Assembly: GCF_001647675.1 (NCBI RefSeq)
Contig: NZ_CP015594.1
Coordinates: 1,116,001-1,180,000, forward strand
Source of the DNA: Acinetobacter sp. NCu2D-2
GTDB lineage: Bacteria > Pseudomonadota > Gammaproteobacteria > Pseudomonadales > Moraxellaceae
Direction of reading: 5' to 3'
DNA length: 64,000 nt
The notes beneath the pieces are model-generated. The model was not told the origin of the DNA. It did not search any database and was given only the letters and a program-made list of their open reading frames with translations. Shown here piece by piece: positions 1-10,330 of the stretch. A program made the translations under genes and the position numbers. Position 1 is the first letter of the stretch, and every line of letters starts with the position of its first letter.

Positions 1-626
1 AAGCAGAATAAAATCGTGGCAATCCCTATGTTTTCGAAATATTCTACAAGGTTGTAGCGTTCTTTAAAGATGGCAAAACAAAATAGGGCAATTAAAAAAG
101 CAATTGAAAAGATCCGCATCGGGCGATTGACGGTAATAGATAGGCTAGGGAAGCGTGCTCTAATAAACATGCCGATAATGACAGGGATGACAGTAATAAA
201 GAAAACCTGAGTGATTTTAATGGCAGGTAAGTCGACAGGTGTTTGCTCACTCAAAAAGTACATCAAAGATAAATTTAAGATAAAAGGTAAAGTGAAAATG
301 GAGATCAGTGTACTCATTGCAGTGATTGAAATATTGAGTGCAATATCACCTTTATAAAGATAACTAAAAATATTGGCGGTAGGGCCTCCAGGTGAAGCAG
401 CCAATAACATTAGACCCACAGCAAGGAGTGGAGGAAGCTCTAACACAATGCAGATTAGAAATGCCAGACTGGTTAAGATCACTAATTGCGAAAACAAAGT
501 AATAAAAATGATCTTAGGTTTACGCAGCACCCGAAAAAAATGTGTTGTCGTTAGTTCTAGTCCCAAGCCCATCATGAGGAATGCGAGTAAAACCGGTAAT
601 AACGACATAAAGAAAACCGAATCCAT
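1..626 (-). CDS. Bile acid:sodium symporter (BASS) family transporter, partial
   Basis: This reading frame enters from the left edge, so the C-terminus lies outside the window; about 208 residues are visible. The start is the ATG whose complement is at 624-626. The protein is almost wholly hydrophobic, with about six membrane segments visible, and contains the AASPGGPTANI stretch near residues 76-86, typical of the BASS fold (sodium-coupled uptake of organic acids such as pantoate, pyruvate or bile acids). The substrate cannot be told. It is a single gene in view, transcribed away from the next genes. The family call is fairly secure; the substrate is open. Confidence 0.8.
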   Translation of the reverse strand, partial: MDSVFFMSLLPVLLAFLMMGLGLELTTTHFFRVLRKPKIIFITLFSQLVILTSLAFLICIVLELPPLLAVGLMLLAASPGGPTANIFSYLYKGDIALNISITAMSTLISIFTLPFILNLSLMYFLSEQTPVDLPAIKITQVFFITVIPVIIGMFIRARFPSLSITVNRPMRIFSIAFLIALFCFAIFKERYNLVEYFENIGIATILFC

Positions 627-754
627 GGTATTTCCTTTTTATTATTAATTTATTATTTATACCTCGAGTGTAGCTAAGTACAAAAAATACGCAATAAAAA
701 TGGATGAACATCATTGTCCATCCATCGGATAATTAAGTTTAAATATAAATGGAA

Positions 755-1108
755 TTAACGAGGGCGTGGTGGAGCGAAACCTAACGCACATTTACCTTTG
801 ACTTCTTGTCCATTTAAGGTTGCTGTGGTTGCACCAGAAGCACCTTGGCAAGTGGTATAAAGCTCAGCTTCATCACCATTTACAGCATTTTTACTGTTAG
901 AGAAAAATTGTGGTTCACAGGTACCATTCCAGATAATACCCCGGTGGGCAAAAGTCACCGCATCGCCTGCAGATTTACCCTTACATACTTTTTGGAAAAG
1001 CTGAGCATCATATACTTTTTCAACTTTGTCATTTGCAAGTGCCAAAGGGCTTAATGTACAGGCACCTAAAAACAGTGCACATAATACTTGAGTTTTCACT
1101 TGATTCAC
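755..1108 (-). CDS. Small secreted protein with four cysteines, function unknown
   Basis: This 117-residue protein has a clear Sec signal peptide (MNQVKTQ, a hydrophobic core, then LALA before ND), so the mature part of about 91 residues should be periplasmic or secreted. The mature part has four Cys (in KVCKG, GTCEP, TTCQG and GKCAL), an even number that suggests two disulfides, and a Pro/Arg-rich tail. It looks like a small hypothetical periplasmic protein of the sort common in Acinetobacter; I do not recognise a named family. It stands alone, on the strand opposite to mnmG, with about 240 bases of shared upstream DNA. Confidence 0.75.
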   Translation of the reverse strand: MNQVKTQVLCALFLGACTLSPLALANDKVEKVYDAQLFQKVCKGKSAGDAVTFAHRGIIWNGTCEPQFFSNSKNAVNGDEAELYTTCQGASGATTATLNGQEVKGKCALGFAPPRPR

Positions 1109-1301
1109 CTTCTTATGACGGGTTGTGTGTTCTCATCATAAATTCTTATGTTTTTGTCACAACAGGCGAAAAGTTAAACAGACGATGATTTTGTAGACTT
1201 AGTTTATCTATATGAAAATAAAGTCGTGGCTTTTGTATATATGTAACGCAATTTGAGTCATGAGAATTTCAACTGAATTTGTCAACTTTTAAGAGAAGTT
1301 T

Positions 1302-1310
1302 TGCTATAAT
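1302..1310 (+). promoter_or_regulatory. Probable extended -10 promoter of mnmG
   Basis: TGCTATAAT is a perfect extended -10 element about 35 bases before the mnmG start codon. A TTGTCA hexamer at 1279-1284 lies 20 bases upstream of the -10, which is too far for a good -35, so the extended -10 probably carries the promoter. Confidence 0.5.
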
Positions 1311-1345
1311 ACTTAGCTATTCTTTTATTCTCTCAATTTAACATT

Positions 1346-3226
1346 ATGCATTATCCTAAAGTTTACGATGTCATTGTTATCGGTGGCGGTCACGCTGGTA
1401 CGGAAGCAGCATTGGCTGCAGCGCGTATGGGTCGACAGACTCTGCTCTTAACTCATAACATTGAGACTTTAGGGCAGATGAGCTGTAACCCTGCGATTGG
1501 TGGTATTGGTAAATCTCACCTTGTACGTGAAATTGATGCTTTGGGCGGTGCAATGGCATTGGCTGCCGACAAAGGTGGTATTCAATTCCGTATTTTAAAC
1601 TCACGTAAAGGTGCAGCTGTTCGTGCGACACGTGCGCAAGCGGACCGTATTCGTTATAAAGCTGCAATTCGCGATACCTTAGAAAACCAAGCGAATTTGG
1701 ATATTTTCCAACAAGCGGCAGATGACTTAATTGTTGAAGGCGATACCGTAAAAGGTGTTGTGACCCAAATGGGTATTCGCTTTGATGCGAAAACTGTGGT
1801 GTTAACCACAGGTACATTCTTAGGCGGTGTGATCCACGTCGGTCTAGAAAAATCGAGCGGTGGTCGTGCCGGTGATCCACCTTCAATTTCATTGGCTGCA
1901 CGTCTTCGTGAATTGAACTTGCCTGTCGGTCGTCTTAAAACAGGTACTCCACCACGTATTGATGCACGTTCAGTTGATTTTTCTGTGATGACCCCACAGC
2001 CGGGTGATTTCCCATCTCCAACGATGTCATTTATGGGTGATGCATCAATGCACCCTGAACAAATTAACTGTTACATCACCCATACTAATGAACGTACCCA
2101 CGAGATTATTCGTGGCGGCTTAGATCGTTCACCGATGTATACCGGTAAAATTGAAGGTGTGGGTCCACGTTACTGCCCATCAATTGAAGATAAAATTCAT
2201 AAATTTGCTGATAAAGACTCGCATCAAGTGTTCCTTGAACCTGAAGGTCTAGACACTCACGAACTTTATCCAAATGGTATTTCAACCTCTTTACCGTTTG
2301 ATGTTCAGTTTGAATTAGTTCGCTCAATCCGTGGTATGGAAAATGCACATATCCTTCGTCCGGGTTATGCAATTGAATACGATTATTTCAACCCACAAGC
2401 GTTGAAATTCTCACTTGAAACAAAAGCCATTAATAACTTATATTTTGCTGGTCAAATTAACGGTACAACAGGTTATGAAGAAGCAGGTGCGCAAGGTTTG
2501 CTTGCAGGTCTAAACGCTGCACGCCGTGCTTGGGATCAAGAGCAATGGACACCGAAACGTGATGAAGCGTATATGGGTGTATTGGTTGATGACTTGATTA
2601 CATTGGGTACCAAAGAACCGTACCGTATGTTTACCTCACGCGCGGAATACCGTTTGATGCTACGTGAAGACAATGCCGATCAACGTTTAACTGCAATTGG
2701 TCGTGAAATGGGTCTTGTGGATGATGAACGTTGGGCGTCTTTCTGCGAGAAAATGGAAGCGATTGAAGCGGAAAAAGGTCGTTTACAACATCTTTGGGCT
2801 GCGCCAAACAATCCTATGGGTAAAAAATTCATTGAGATGACCGGTGCTGACCTTTCTAAAGAATGCTCTGCGATTGACTTGCTTAAACGTCCAAACATTA
2901 ACTTCGCGCAAATTGCTGAGCTAACAGATTCTAAAGTGTCTGCATTTGTTGGTGAGCAAATTGAAATTGCGGTGAAGTATGATGGTTATATCAACCGTCA
3001 GCGTGAAGATGTTGCTCAAATGAAGCGTTTGGAAGAAACAAAAATTCCTGCTGATTTTGATTACGATGTTGTTTCAGGTCTTTCTCGTGAAATTACCATG
3101 AAGTTGAAAGATATCCGTCCTGAAACACTTGCTCAAGCAAGCCGTATTCCGGGTGTGACACCCGCTGCTGTTCAATTGGTGATGATTACGATTCGTAAAA
3201 ATAACCAAGCGAAAAAATCTGCATAA
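1346..3226 (+). CDS. mnmG: tRNA uridine-5-carboxymethylaminomethyl modification enzyme MnmG (GidA)
   Basis: MnmG works with the GTPase MnmE in the cytoplasm to make the cmnm5 group on U34 of several tRNAs, using FAD, NADH and a methylene-folate. The 626-residue length is normal for the family. The N-terminal FAD-binding Rossmann motif [15 protein letters not shown] is at residues 11-25, followed by the family signature with the [10 protein letters not shown] stretch near residues 47-56, whose Cys is conserved. The C-terminal helical domain binds MnmE and tRNA. It is transcribed alone and ends at a strong hairpin terminator. MnmE is not in this window. Confidence 0.97.
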   Translation: MHYPKVYDVIVIGGGHAGTEAALAAARMGRQTLLLTHNIETLGQMSCNPAIGGIGKSHLVREIDALGGAMALAADKGGIQFRILNSRKGAAVRATRAQADRIRYKAAIRDTLENQANLDIFQQAADDLIVEGDTVKGVVTQMGIRFDAKTVVLTTGTFLGGVIHVGLEKSSGGRAGDPPSISLAARLRELNLPVGRLKTGTPPRIDARSVDFSVMTPQPGDFPSPTMSFMGDASMHPEQINCYITHTNERTHEIIRGGLDRSPMYTGKIEGVGPRYCPSIEDKIHKFADKDSHQVFLEPEGLDTHELYPNGISTSLPFDVQFELVRSIRGMENAHILRPGYAIEYDYFNPQALKFSLETKAINNLYFAGQINGTTGYEEAGAQGLLAGLNAARRAWDQEQWTPKRDEAYMGVLVDDLITLGTKEPYRMFTSRAEYRLMLREDNADQRLTAIGREMGLVDDERWASFCEKMEAIEAEKGRLQHLWAAPNNPMGKKFIEMTGADLSKECSAIDLLKRPNINFAQIAELTDSKVSAFVGEQIEIAVKYDGYINRQREDVAQMKRLEETKIPADFDYDVVSGLSREITMKLKDIRPETLAQASRIPGVTPAAVQLVMITIRKNNQAKKSA

Positions 3227-3240
3227 GATGTTTGAGTAAA

Positions 3241-3268
3241 AAACCCGCTTAGTGCGGGTTTTTTTATT
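3241..3268 (+). terminator. Rho-independent terminator of mnmG
   Basis: AAACCCGC pairs with GCGGGTTT across a 5-base loop and is followed by a T run, 14 bases after the mnmG stop. Confidence 0.9.
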
Positions 3269-3535
3269 TTTAAATGGGATCATTATTAAAAGTAATGATT
3301 TGATAGTAATTTACTACTATTTTTTAAGCTATTGTTTTTAAAGAAATAAAAAATATACTTTTTAGGTAAACAAGACCTATTTATTGCTTTTACGTCTTAA
3401 AATAGATGTAAAAAGAAATAATTAAAAGGGTTATTCAGACCATTGTCGTGGTGTTTATTTTGATATAACAGGTGGACAATTCTCTTGCAGGCTGAATCAA
3501 GGGATCGGCGAGCTGTTTACTGCTGGAGAGGAATC
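3269..3535. other. Intergenic region with two AT-rich hairpins
   Basis: No gene is seen here. Two small hairpins follow each other: ATCATTA/TAATGAT at about 3280-3300, and ATAGTA/TACTAT at 3303-3320 followed by six T, which could act as a backup terminator. The rest is AT-rich and presumably holds the promoter of the MFS gene; no clean -35/-10 pair was picked. Confidence 0.4.
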
Positions 3536-4729
3536 ATGGCATCAATACAACAAAATAAATTACAAAAGTTTTTAGTCATATTTTTATGTTTTTGGGTGGC
3601 ATTTTTCGAGGGCTTTGATTTACAAGCACCGGGTCTTGCTGCAAAAGGCATAGCTGAAACTTTTAGCCTAGATCAGGTTCAAATGGGGTACGTCTTTAGT
3701 TTGGGCGTTTTCGGTATGTTGTTTGGTGCGTTCTTTGGTGGGCGTATTGCTGATTATTTAGGGCAAAAGAAAGTACTGATGTTATCGATCTCAATCTTTG
3801 GTGCATTTATGGCATTAACTGCCGTGGCAACAAGTGTTGAGGTGCTTTATGTCGCGCGCTTCTTAACGGGCTTGGGATTGGGTGCTGCAATGCCGACTAT
3901 GATTTCAGTGGTGGGTGATGAAGCTACAGAAGCTAATCGTGGTAAGTTAAACAGTTTGATGTATTGTGGTTTGCCGGTAGGGGCTATTTTTGTTGCCGGC
4001 CTTGCCATTTTGTTTAAAGATATTTCTTGGCATACCTTGTTTTTAATTGGTGGTTTAGCGCCGTTGCTATTGCTTCCATTTATGGCATTTATCTTAAAAG
4101 AGAAAGTGCAAGTTCAAGCCGAGAAACAAAGTGTTCCGCCGATGGCAGAAGTATTGTTTAAAACCGAACAATATAAACGCACTATTCCATTGTGGGTGGG
4201 TTTCTTCTTTACATTGATGATTAACTACATTCTGATTAGTTGGTTGCCAAACTTATTGATGGAACAAGGTTTATCAAAACAACAAGCATTTAGTATTATG
4301 CTGATCTTCCAAGTAGGCGCATTGGCAGGCACGCTTGGCTTGGGCTTTATGCTTGACCGTTTAAAACTTTGGCAAATGGCAGCGATTATCTACATCGGTT
4401 TAGCACTTGCTTTGATTCTGTTATTTACAAGTAAAGTGATTCCATTGCTTATTCTTGCTGGCTTAATGGGTGGGATTTTCTCAACAGGTGGTCAGTCGAT
4501 TCTTTACGGTATTTCACCTATCTTCTACTCAGGTACAGGTAAAGTCACTGGCGTAGGCAGTGCAATTTCCTTAGGGCGCTTGGGTGCCATGACTGGACCG
4601 TTATTGTCAGGAAAAATCTTGGCACTAGGTTTGGGCACAACGGGGGTGTTGATGGCGAGTTTACCTGCCGTTGTGATTTCAGCGGTAGCAGTGACTGCGT
4701 TATCTCAATACAAATCTAAAATCAAATAA
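3536..4729 (+). CDS. MFS transporter, aromatic acid:H+ symporter type (MhpT-like)
   Basis: This 397-residue inner membrane permease has about 12 hydrophobic segments. The start at 3536 is chosen because GGAGAGG lies just upstream; an in-frame codon at 3485 would add 17 polar residues unlike the family. The N-terminal half carries FFEGFDLQAPGLAA, the MFS loop 2-3 motif GGRIADYLGQKK, and a SLMYCGLPVGA stretch that closely recalls E. coli MhpT (3-(3-hydroxyphenyl)propionate transporter). No catabolic genes are next to it, so the substrate is inferred only: an aromatic or other organic acid. It is a single-gene unit. Confidence 0.85.
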   Translation: MASIQQNKLQKFLVIFLCFWVAFFEGFDLQAPGLAAKGIAETFSLDQVQMGYVFSLGVFGMLFGAFFGGRIADYLGQKKVLMLSISIFGAFMALTAVATSVEVLYVARFLTGLGLGAAMPTMISVVGDEATEANRGKLNSLMYCGLPVGAIFVAGLAILFKDISWHTLFLIGGLAPLLLLPFMAFILKEKVQVQAEKQSVPPMAEVLFKTEQYKRTIPLWVGFFFTLMINYILISWLPNLLMEQGLSKQQAFSIMLIFQVGALAGTLGLGFMLDRLKLWQMAAIIYIGLALALILLFTSKVIPLLILAGLMGGIFSTGGQSILYGISPIFYSGTGKVTGVGSAISLGRLGAMTGPLLSGKILALGLGTTGVLMASLPAVVISAVAVTALSQYKSKIK

Positions 4730-4744
4730 TCCTAAATCAATATC

Positions 4745-4777
4745 TAAAGGCAGTTCAAAATGGGCTGCTTTTTTTGT
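4745..4777 (+). terminator. Possible terminator of the MFS gene
   Basis: An imperfect stem (GGCAG with CTGC) precedes seven T. The stem is short, so this is only a probable terminator. Confidence 0.45.
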
Positions 4778-4832
4778 TGGATGACTTATGTCTGATGAAC
4801 GCCTTTGATAAAATTCAGCCAAACTGTATTTG

Positions 4833-5168
4833 ATGAAGATTATGCCATACCAACTTGTAAAACTTGATATTCAAGCCACAGATAACATTACTTGCCCACA
4901 TTGTCATCAAGAGATTATTAACTGGCAAGAAGAACAATATGTACAACCTTGTGAACATACCTTATTCATCGCTATGGATATTGGCTTTGAATACATCACC
5001 GACGAATTCGAGCAGACTATGCAAAAAACTGTCGATGAACTACATGCCAATGATGATATCGTCAATATGTTTGAAGAAATTAGCCTAAGCACATATCCAA
5101 ACTATATCATCTTAAAGTCTGATTTAGGGGCAGCAGGTTATTCTCGTTATATCGGTTTAACTATTTAA
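4833..5168 (+). CDS. Small CxxC protein, function unknown
   Basis: The protein is about 111 residues long, acidic and without a signal peptide. A CPHCH motif near residues 21-25 and another Cys (QPCEH) could form a metal or redox site. ATG at 4833 is used here; the ATG at 4842 (MPYQLVK) is equally possible and no strong ribosome site decides between them. I do not recognise a family. It ends before a bidirectional terminator shared with ntrC. Confidence 0.65.
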   Translation: MKIMPYQLVKLDIQATDNITCPHCHQEIINWQEEQYVQPCEHTLFIAMDIGFEYITDEFEQTMQKTVDELHANDDIVNMFEEISLSTYPNYIILKSDLGAAGYSRYIGLTI

Positions 5169-5183
5169 TGCTCTACATCATTA

Positions 5184-5210
5184 AAAAAAGCACCGCGAGG
5201 GTGCTTTTTT
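5184..5210. terminator. Bidirectional terminator between the CxxC gene and ntrC
   Basis: GCACC/GGTGC is flanked by A and T runs on both sides, and serves the convergent genes on both strands. Confidence 0.85.
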
Positions 5211-5213
5211 GTT

Positions 5214-6689
5214 TTAACTTTCGACTTCTTCTTCGACGTCATCGTCAGCGGAATCCATACCGAGTTCTTTGAGTTTACGGGTTAAGGTATTTCGACCCCA
5301 ACCTAAAAGCTCGGCAGCATGACGTTTACGACCACGGGTTTGTTGAAGTGCAGCATTAATTAATGTGCGTTCAAACATCGGCGTCGCAATGTCTAGAATT
5401 TTCATTTCGCCGTTTTTCAGCTTTTGCATTGCCCATTGATTGAGTAATTCATCCCAATGGTGCGGTGCAATCTGATTTAGGTTTGGAATAGGCGTGCCGA
5501 GATCAAGACTCTCGATTGGAATCTGTTTGAGTTCAGGTGGTAAATCTTCAGGGTAAACTTCACGACCTGTAATCATGACCGTCAACCAGCGGCAGGTATT
5601 CTCAAGTTGACGCACGTTCCCTTGCCATGGCAGTTTTTGCATATATTCCTGCGTTTCAGGGCGTAAAATTTTTGGATTTACACCTAACTCTTTACCCGCA
5701 CGTGCCAGGAAGTGCTGAGCCAACATTGGAATATCTTCCGAACGGTGAGCAAGTTTAGGAATATGAATACGAATAACGTTTAGGCGGTGATACAAGTCTT
5801 CACGGAAACGACCATCGTGAACCAATTTTTCGAGGTCTTGGTGAGTCGCCGCGACAATACGTACATCGACTTTAACAGGTGTATGACCACCGACACGATA
5901 AAATTCGCCATCTGCAAGGACACGGAGTAAACGTGTTTGCGTTTCAAATGGCATATCGCCGATTTCATCGAGGAATAATGTACCGCCATTGGCTTGTTCA
6001 AAACGTCCTTGACGTTGTGTATTCGCGCCAGTAAAGGCACCTTTTTCATGACCAAATAACTCGGTTTCAATCAAGTCCTTTGGAATTGCAGCCATGTTGA
6101 GTGCAATAAAAGGTTTATTACTACGAGGTGAGTGTCGATGTAAAGCATGGGCAACAAGTTCTTTACCTGTACCTGATTCACCGTTAATCAGCACGGTAAT
6201 GTGCGACTGTGATAAACGTCCAATAGCACGGAATACTTCCTGCATTGCAGGTGATTCACCGATAATTTCTGTTGATTGAATCGTAGGTGCTGCTTTTGCA
6301 GACTCTTGTTGCTGAAGTTTAGTAATGTGTAAAATCGCACGATTCACTAAAGCTAAAGCTTCATCAATATCAAAAGGCTTAGGTAGATATTCAAAAGCAC
6401 CTGTTTGATAACTTGATACGGCAGATTCTAAATCCGAATGCGCTGTCATAATAATCACAGGCAGGTCAGGATAGTTATTTTTGACTTTACCTAAAAAGGT
6501 AAGACCATCAATCCCGGGCATACGAATATCAGTCAGAATGACATCAGGCGCATCTACAGCAAGTTGGTCTAATGCAGATTGTGCTTCTTCAAAACTGGTA
6601 ACGTCGAAACCTTCTTCTTTAAATGTTTTTTCTAGTACCCAACGCATGGCACGATCGTCATCAATGACCCATATTTTATTTCGCGACAT
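5214..6689 (-). CDS. ntrC: Nitrogen regulation response regulator NtrC (NR-I)
   Basis: NtrC is the phosphorylated activator of sigma-54 promoters under nitrogen limitation. The start is the ATG at 6689 (MSRNKIW), preceded by GGGAG; this gives 491 residues. The receiver domain (about 1-120) has the phosphoacceptor Asp in LTDIRMPG. The AAA+ domain (about 150-390) has Walker A GESGTGKE, the sigma-54 contact loop GAFTGA, and the Walker B stretch [12 protein letters not shown] Fis-type helix-turn-helix closes the protein ([17 protein letters not shown]). The gene overlaps the 3' end of ntrB by 14 bases, so translation is probably coupled. Confidence 0.96.
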   Translation of the reverse strand: MSRNKIWVIDDDRAMRWVLEKTFKEEGFDVTSFEEAQSALDQLAVDAPDVILTDIRMPGIDGLTFLGKVKNNYPDLPVIIMTAHSDLESAVSSYQTGAFEYLPKPFDIDEALALVNRAILHITKLQQQESAKAAPTIQSTEIIGESPAMQEVFRAIGRLSQSHITVLINGESGTGKELVAHALHRHSPRSNKPFIALNMAAIPKDLIETELFGHEKGAFTGANTQRQGRFEQANGGTLFLDEIGDMPFETQTRLLRVLADGEFYRVGGHTPVKVDVRIVAATHQDLEKLVHDGRFREDLYHRLNVIRIHIPKLAHRSEDIPMLAQHFLARAGKELGVNPKILRPETQEYMQKLPWQGNVRQLENTCRWLTVMITGREVYPEDLPPELKQIPIESLDLGTPIPNLNQIAPHHWDELLNQWAMQKLKNGEMKILDIATPMFERTLINAALQQTRGRKRHAAELLGWGRNTLTRKLKELGMDSADDDVEEEVES

Positions 6690-7785
6690 GTTCTGACTCC
6701 CAAGGTAAATATAAGCTAAATACGGTTTTTCCAGGAACAGATTGGCAATCAATCATTCCGTTATGTTGATGCATAATATTTTGAGCAATACTTAAACCAA
6801 GCCCAGTACCTTTAGCACGGCTGGTTACAAGCGGGTAAAACACAGATTCAATAATGTCATCAGGTACACCTGGACCATTATCTTGAATATCAATACGAAC
6901 TACCGAACGGTGAATCACACCATTAATGGTAAATAAACGCTGAATACGTGTTCTTAAGACCAATTCAGGCTGATGATCCACAAAGAATTCTTTATTTTCA
7001 GTCATGGCTTGGACGGCATTGGCACAGATATTCAGCATGACCTGAATCAGTTGATCACGATCAGCCATCACTTCAGGTAGTGATAAATCGTAATCACGGG
7101 TAATTTTGATTTTTTTCTTAGTTTGATTGGCAATCAGTGAGCGCACACGTTCTAATGGTTCATGCACATTGACCATTTCATAGCTTGGAAGTTGACGCGA
7201 ACCGAGCATGGTATCTGCTAGATTACGCAAACGATCCACTTCATTAATAATAATGTCGGTGAACTCTTTATATTCAGGATTGTCTAAACTACGTGCCAAG
7301 AGCTGAGTTGCGCCGCGAATACCACCGAGTGGGTTTTTGATTTCATGCGCTACACCACGAATCAATTGACGAGCCACTTGATGCTGCTGAATGAAATTTT
7401 CTTCTTTAGAAATTTTTAACATCCGATCACGTGGGTTAAGCTCAATGAGAAGCAATGGATGGTATGGGCGACCGGTATTGAGTTGTGATGCGGTGTAGTC
7501 CACATGCATGTCTTTAAAGTTGACATTAATCGTTGCTTCACGGCGGGTGTAGGGTTGACCAGTTTGCAGCGTGTTATTCAGGGCTTCCTCAGTATTAAAT
7601 TCATCTGTAGGGATGTGGAGAATATTAAGGACCGATGTGCCAGAGGCACGTAATAAACTAATGTCAAAAAGGGTTTCACAAGCCGAATTCATATAGAAGA
7701 TATTTAAATCACTGTCGACCAATAAAATCGCAGTAGTAAGGTTGTCGACCAAAAGGCGATAGTCGATCAAATTTGGCTGATCCAT
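6676..7785 (-). CDS. ntrB: Nitrogen regulation sensor histidine kinase NtrB (NR-II)
   Basis: NtrB is the cytoplasmic kinase/phosphatase partner of NtrC, normally controlled by the PII protein. A PAS domain (about residues 10-110) precedes the H-box GVAHEIKNPLGG, the N-box (CANAVQAM), and the DNGPGVPDD and GTGLGLSIAQN ATP-lid motifs. The start MDQPNLID at 7785 fits the family; an in-frame ATG at 7830 would add 15 residues. No membrane segment is seen. glnA is not next to it here, unlike in enterobacteria. Confidence 0.94.
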   Translation of the reverse strand: MDQPNLIDYRLLVDNLTTAILLVDSDLNIFYMNSACETLFDISLLRASGTSVLNILHIPTDEFNTEEALNNTLQTGQPYTRREATINVNFKDMHVDYTASQLNTGRPYHPLLLIELNPRDRMLKISKEENFIQQHQVARQLIRGVAHEIKNPLGGIRGATQLLARSLDNPEYKEFTDIIINEVDRLRNLADTMLGSRQLPSYEMVNVHEPLERVRSLIANQTKKKIKITRDYDLSLPEVMADRDQLIQVMLNICANAVQAMTENKEFFVDHQPELVLRTRIQRLFTINGVIHRSVVRIDIQDNGPGVPDDIIESVFYPLVTSRAKGTGLGLSIAQNIMHQHNGMIDCQSVPGKTVFSLYLPWESEHVAK

Positions 7786-8136
7786 TAGCGGGTGTGTTCC
7801 TGTCTTAAAATGGCGCAATGGCATCTTCATAAAGCAAAAAATTAAGTCTTAAGTTCTGATTTGATGCAGATTAAGCAAGATGTACGCCAACTTTTATAGC
7901 TTCGGGTTATTTATTGTTCATTAATGCACTTTAAGTGTATGAACAGAGATATATTGAAAAGGTATAACGGATTAAAACAGGGAAGTAAATTAAAATTGTT
8001 CTATTTTGGTGCATTGAGATTTTTATTGAATATTTTGTAGCTTTATTTTGGTGCAACATATAAAGAGTCGCCTTTTCACCTGTTTTTATGTTTCGAAAAG
8101 ACATACAATACGCGCATTCTAGTGGAGCGCAGATTC
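7786..8136. other. Divergent control region of ntrBC and rimO
   Basis: The region holds no gene. It should contain the promoters of both flanking units. It also has a 12-base direct repeat (8002-8013 and 8044-8055) and an imperfect palindrome around TGCACTTTAAGTGTA near 7925-7939. No sigma-54 type -24/-12 promoter is apparent. Confidence 0.5.
8002..8055. repeat. Direct repeat TATTTTGGTGCA, two copies 42 bases apart
   Basis: TATTTTGGTGCA occurs at 8002-8013 and again at 8044-8055. The 42-base period equals about four DNA turns, so both copies face the same side. TGGTGCA matches one half of the known NtrC binding consensus, but the other half-site is poor in both copies. A role in ntrBC autoregulation is inference. 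Confidence 0.45.
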
Positions 8137-9480
8137 ATGAAGTCCCCCAAAGTCGGTTTTGTTTCTTTAGGTTGTCCTAAGGCATTGGTAGATTCTGAAC
8201 GAATTTTAACTCAGTTAAAGACTGAAGGTTATGATGTCGCATCGGATTACGACGGTGCTGATTTAGTAGTAGTAAACACCTGTGGTTTTATTGAATCTGC
8301 AGTACAAGAGTCTCTAGACGCCATTGGTGAAGCAATGAGCGCGAATGGTCGCGTGATTGTGACAGGTTGTCTAGGTAAAGACGAAAATAAAATTCGTGAA
8401 ATGCACCCGAACGTCCTGAAAGTGACTGGTGCAGCAGCATACGAAGAAGTAATGGATGCGGTTCATGAATATGTCCCTGAACCGCCAAAACACAATCCAT
8501 TTATTGATTTAGTTCCAGAGCAAGGGATCCGTCTGACCCCTAAACACTATGCTTATTTGAAAATATCAGAAGGCTGTAACCATCGTTGCACATTCTGCAT
8601 TATTCCAAGTATGCGCGGTGATTTGGTGTCTCGTCCAGTTGGTTCTGTACTTGAAGAAGCAGCAGCACTTAAACGCTCAGGCGTGAAAGAAGTGTTGGTG
8701 ATTTCTCAAGATACATCAGCTTATGGTGTAGATACTAAATACAAATTAGATTTCTGGAACGGTCAGCCAGTTAAAACTAAGTTTTATGACATGTGCGAAG
8801 CATTGGGTCAGTTGGGAATTTGGGTGCGTTTGCACTACGTTTATCCATATCCACATGTGGACGCAGTAATTGACTTAATGGCACAAGGCAAAATCTTGCC
8901 GTATTTAGACATTCCATTCCAACATGCAAGTCCTAAAATCTTGAAGTTGATGAAACGTCCTGCACACAGTGAAAATACGCTTGAGCGTTTGAAATTGTGG
9001 CGTGAAAAATGTCCTGAACTCGTGATTCGTTCTACATTTGTAGTGGGCTTCCCAGGTGAAACTGAAGAAGACTTCCAAATGTTACTTGATTGGTTAAAAG
9101 AAGCTCAGCTTGATCGCGTGGGTTGCTTTACGTATTCACCTGTCGAAGGTGCTACAGCGAATGACTTGCCAGATCATGTGCCTGAAGAAATCAAACAAGA
9201 ACGTTATGAACGCTTCATGCAAGTTCAACAAGAGATTTCAGCAGCTAAATTGCAAAAACGTATTGGTCAAACCATGATGGTATTGGTTGATGACTTGGAA
9301 GATGAATTCCCAGTTGCAGTTGCACGTTCATACGCAGATGCGCCTGAAATTGATGGTAATGTCTTTGTAGAAGACATCGATAAATCGCTCATCAAATCGG
9401 GTGACTTGCTTGAAGTCGAAATTACCGATGCAGATGAATACGATCTGTATGCAAAACTGATTTCAATCAAGTCTGCTTAA
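8137..9480 (+). CDS. rimO: Ribosomal protein S12 methylthiotransferase RimO
   Basis: RimO is a radical SAM enzyme that adds a methylthio group to Asp88 (E. coli numbering) of ribosomal protein S12. The 447-residue protein shows the N-terminal UPF0004 domain with its Cys residues (SLGCPKA, VVNTCGF, TGCLG), the radical SAM motif CNHRCTFC with SMRGD just after, and a C-terminal TRAM domain. The ATG at 8137 is preferred because GTGGAG (8122-8127) sits at ribosome-site distance; the in-frame GTG at 8122 is part of that site. It is transcribed divergently from ntrB. Confidence 0.97.
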   Translation: MKSPKVGFVSLGCPKALVDSERILTQLKTEGYDVASDYDGADLVVVNTCGFIESAVQESLDAIGEAMSANGRVIVTGCLGKDENKIREMHPNVLKVTGAAAYEEVMDAVHEYVPEPPKHNPFIDLVPEQGIRLTPKHYAYLKISEGCNHRCTFCIIPSMRGDLVSRPVGSVLEEAAALKRSGVKEVLVISQDTSAYGVDTKYKLDFWNGQPVKTKFYDMCEALGQLGIWVRLHYVYPYPHVDAVIDLMAQGKILPYLDIPFQHASPKILKLMKRPAHSENTLERLKLWREKCPELVIRSTFVVGFPGETEEDFQMLLDWLKEAQLDRVGCFTYSPVEGATANDLPDHVPEEIKQERYERFMQVQQEISAAKLQKRIGQTMMVLVDDLEDEFPVAVARSYADAPEIDGNVFVEDIDKSLIKSGDLLEVEITDADEYDLYAKLISIKSA

Positions 9481-9523
9481 GATTTGAATACCTAAGAATT
9501 GATTAGATAATTTGGAGTTTAAG

Positions 9524-10252
9524 ATGATGGATTCTAAAAAGCCACGTTTTGGTCGCATCTTGTTGAAACTTTCAGGCGAAGCGCTTGCAGGTAATAAAGA
9601 TATGGGTATCGATGCACAAGTGCTCGATCAAATGTCTTTGGCAATTGCTCACTTGGTAGGTTTAGGTGTTCAAGTGGGTATCGTTGTGGGTGGTGGTAAC
9701 TTATACCGCGGTAGCCAATTGCAAAAAGATGGTTTGGTTGGTCGTGTAACAGGTGACCAAATGGGTATGCTAGCAACTGTGATGAATGGTTTGGCATTAC
9801 GTGATGCACTTGTACGTCGTAATATCAAAACACGTTTATTATCAGCACTTCCAATTGGTACAGTGGTTGAGTCTTACTCAAGCCGTGATGCTATTCGTCA
9901 CTTAACTCGTGGTGAAGTGTGCGTATTCGTGGCAGGTACAGGTAACCCATTCTTTACCACAGATACAGCGGCTTGCTTACGTGGTATTGAAATCGAAGCA
10001 GATTTGATCTTAAAAGCAACTAAAGTTGATGGCGTTTATAATAAAGACCCAAGCAAATATGAAGATGCTGTGAAATATGACACTTTAACTTTTGATCAAG
10101 TGCTTGATGAAAAATTAGGTGTTATGGACTTAACCGCAATTTGTTTATGCCGTGATCACAATGTACCTCTACAAGTATTCGATATGAATAAATCAGGTGC
10201 ATTACTGTCAGTTGTGATGGGTGAAAAAGAGGGTACTCACGTTACGAACTAA
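9524..10252 (+). CDS. pyrH: Uridylate kinase PyrH (UMP kinase)
   Basis: PyrH makes UDP from UMP and ATP in pyrimidine synthesis and is a hexameric amino acid kinase fold enzyme. The LLKLSGEAL motif near the N-terminus, GGGNLYRG and the [11 protein letters not shown] stretch are family hallmarks. The start at 9524 (TTTGGAG just upstream) gives 242 residues, [12 protein letters not shown] at 9527 would also work. It heads the long envelope/translation gene run, 79 bases before frr. Confidence 0.96.
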   Translation: MMDSKKPRFGRILLKLSGEALAGNKDMGIDAQVLDQMSLAIAHLVGLGVQVGIVVGGGNLYRGSQLQKDGLVGRVTGDQMGMLATVMNGLALRDALVRRNIKTRLLSALPIGTVVESYSSRDAIRHLTRGEVCVFVAGTGNPFFTTDTAACLRGIEIEADLILKATKVDGVYNKDPSKYEDAVKYDTLTFDQVLDEKLGVMDLTAICLCRDHNVPLQVFDMNKSGALLSVVMGEKEGTHVTN

Positions 10253-10330
10253 TGTACGTGAGGCCTAAAGCTCTTTATACTAAGTGCAAATTAAGTATTT
10301 CATTTTTTTAAATTTGGTAAGGAAGATCAT

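Noticed and set aside
1377..1901. Long minus-strand frame inside mnmG
   Set aside because: Opposite to a clear, highly conserved gene; composition (His/Leu/Tyr-rich) is typical of antisense frames.
7786..8136. Sigma-54 promoter in front of ntrBC
   Set aside because: No TGGCAC-N5-TTGC match was found in the region.
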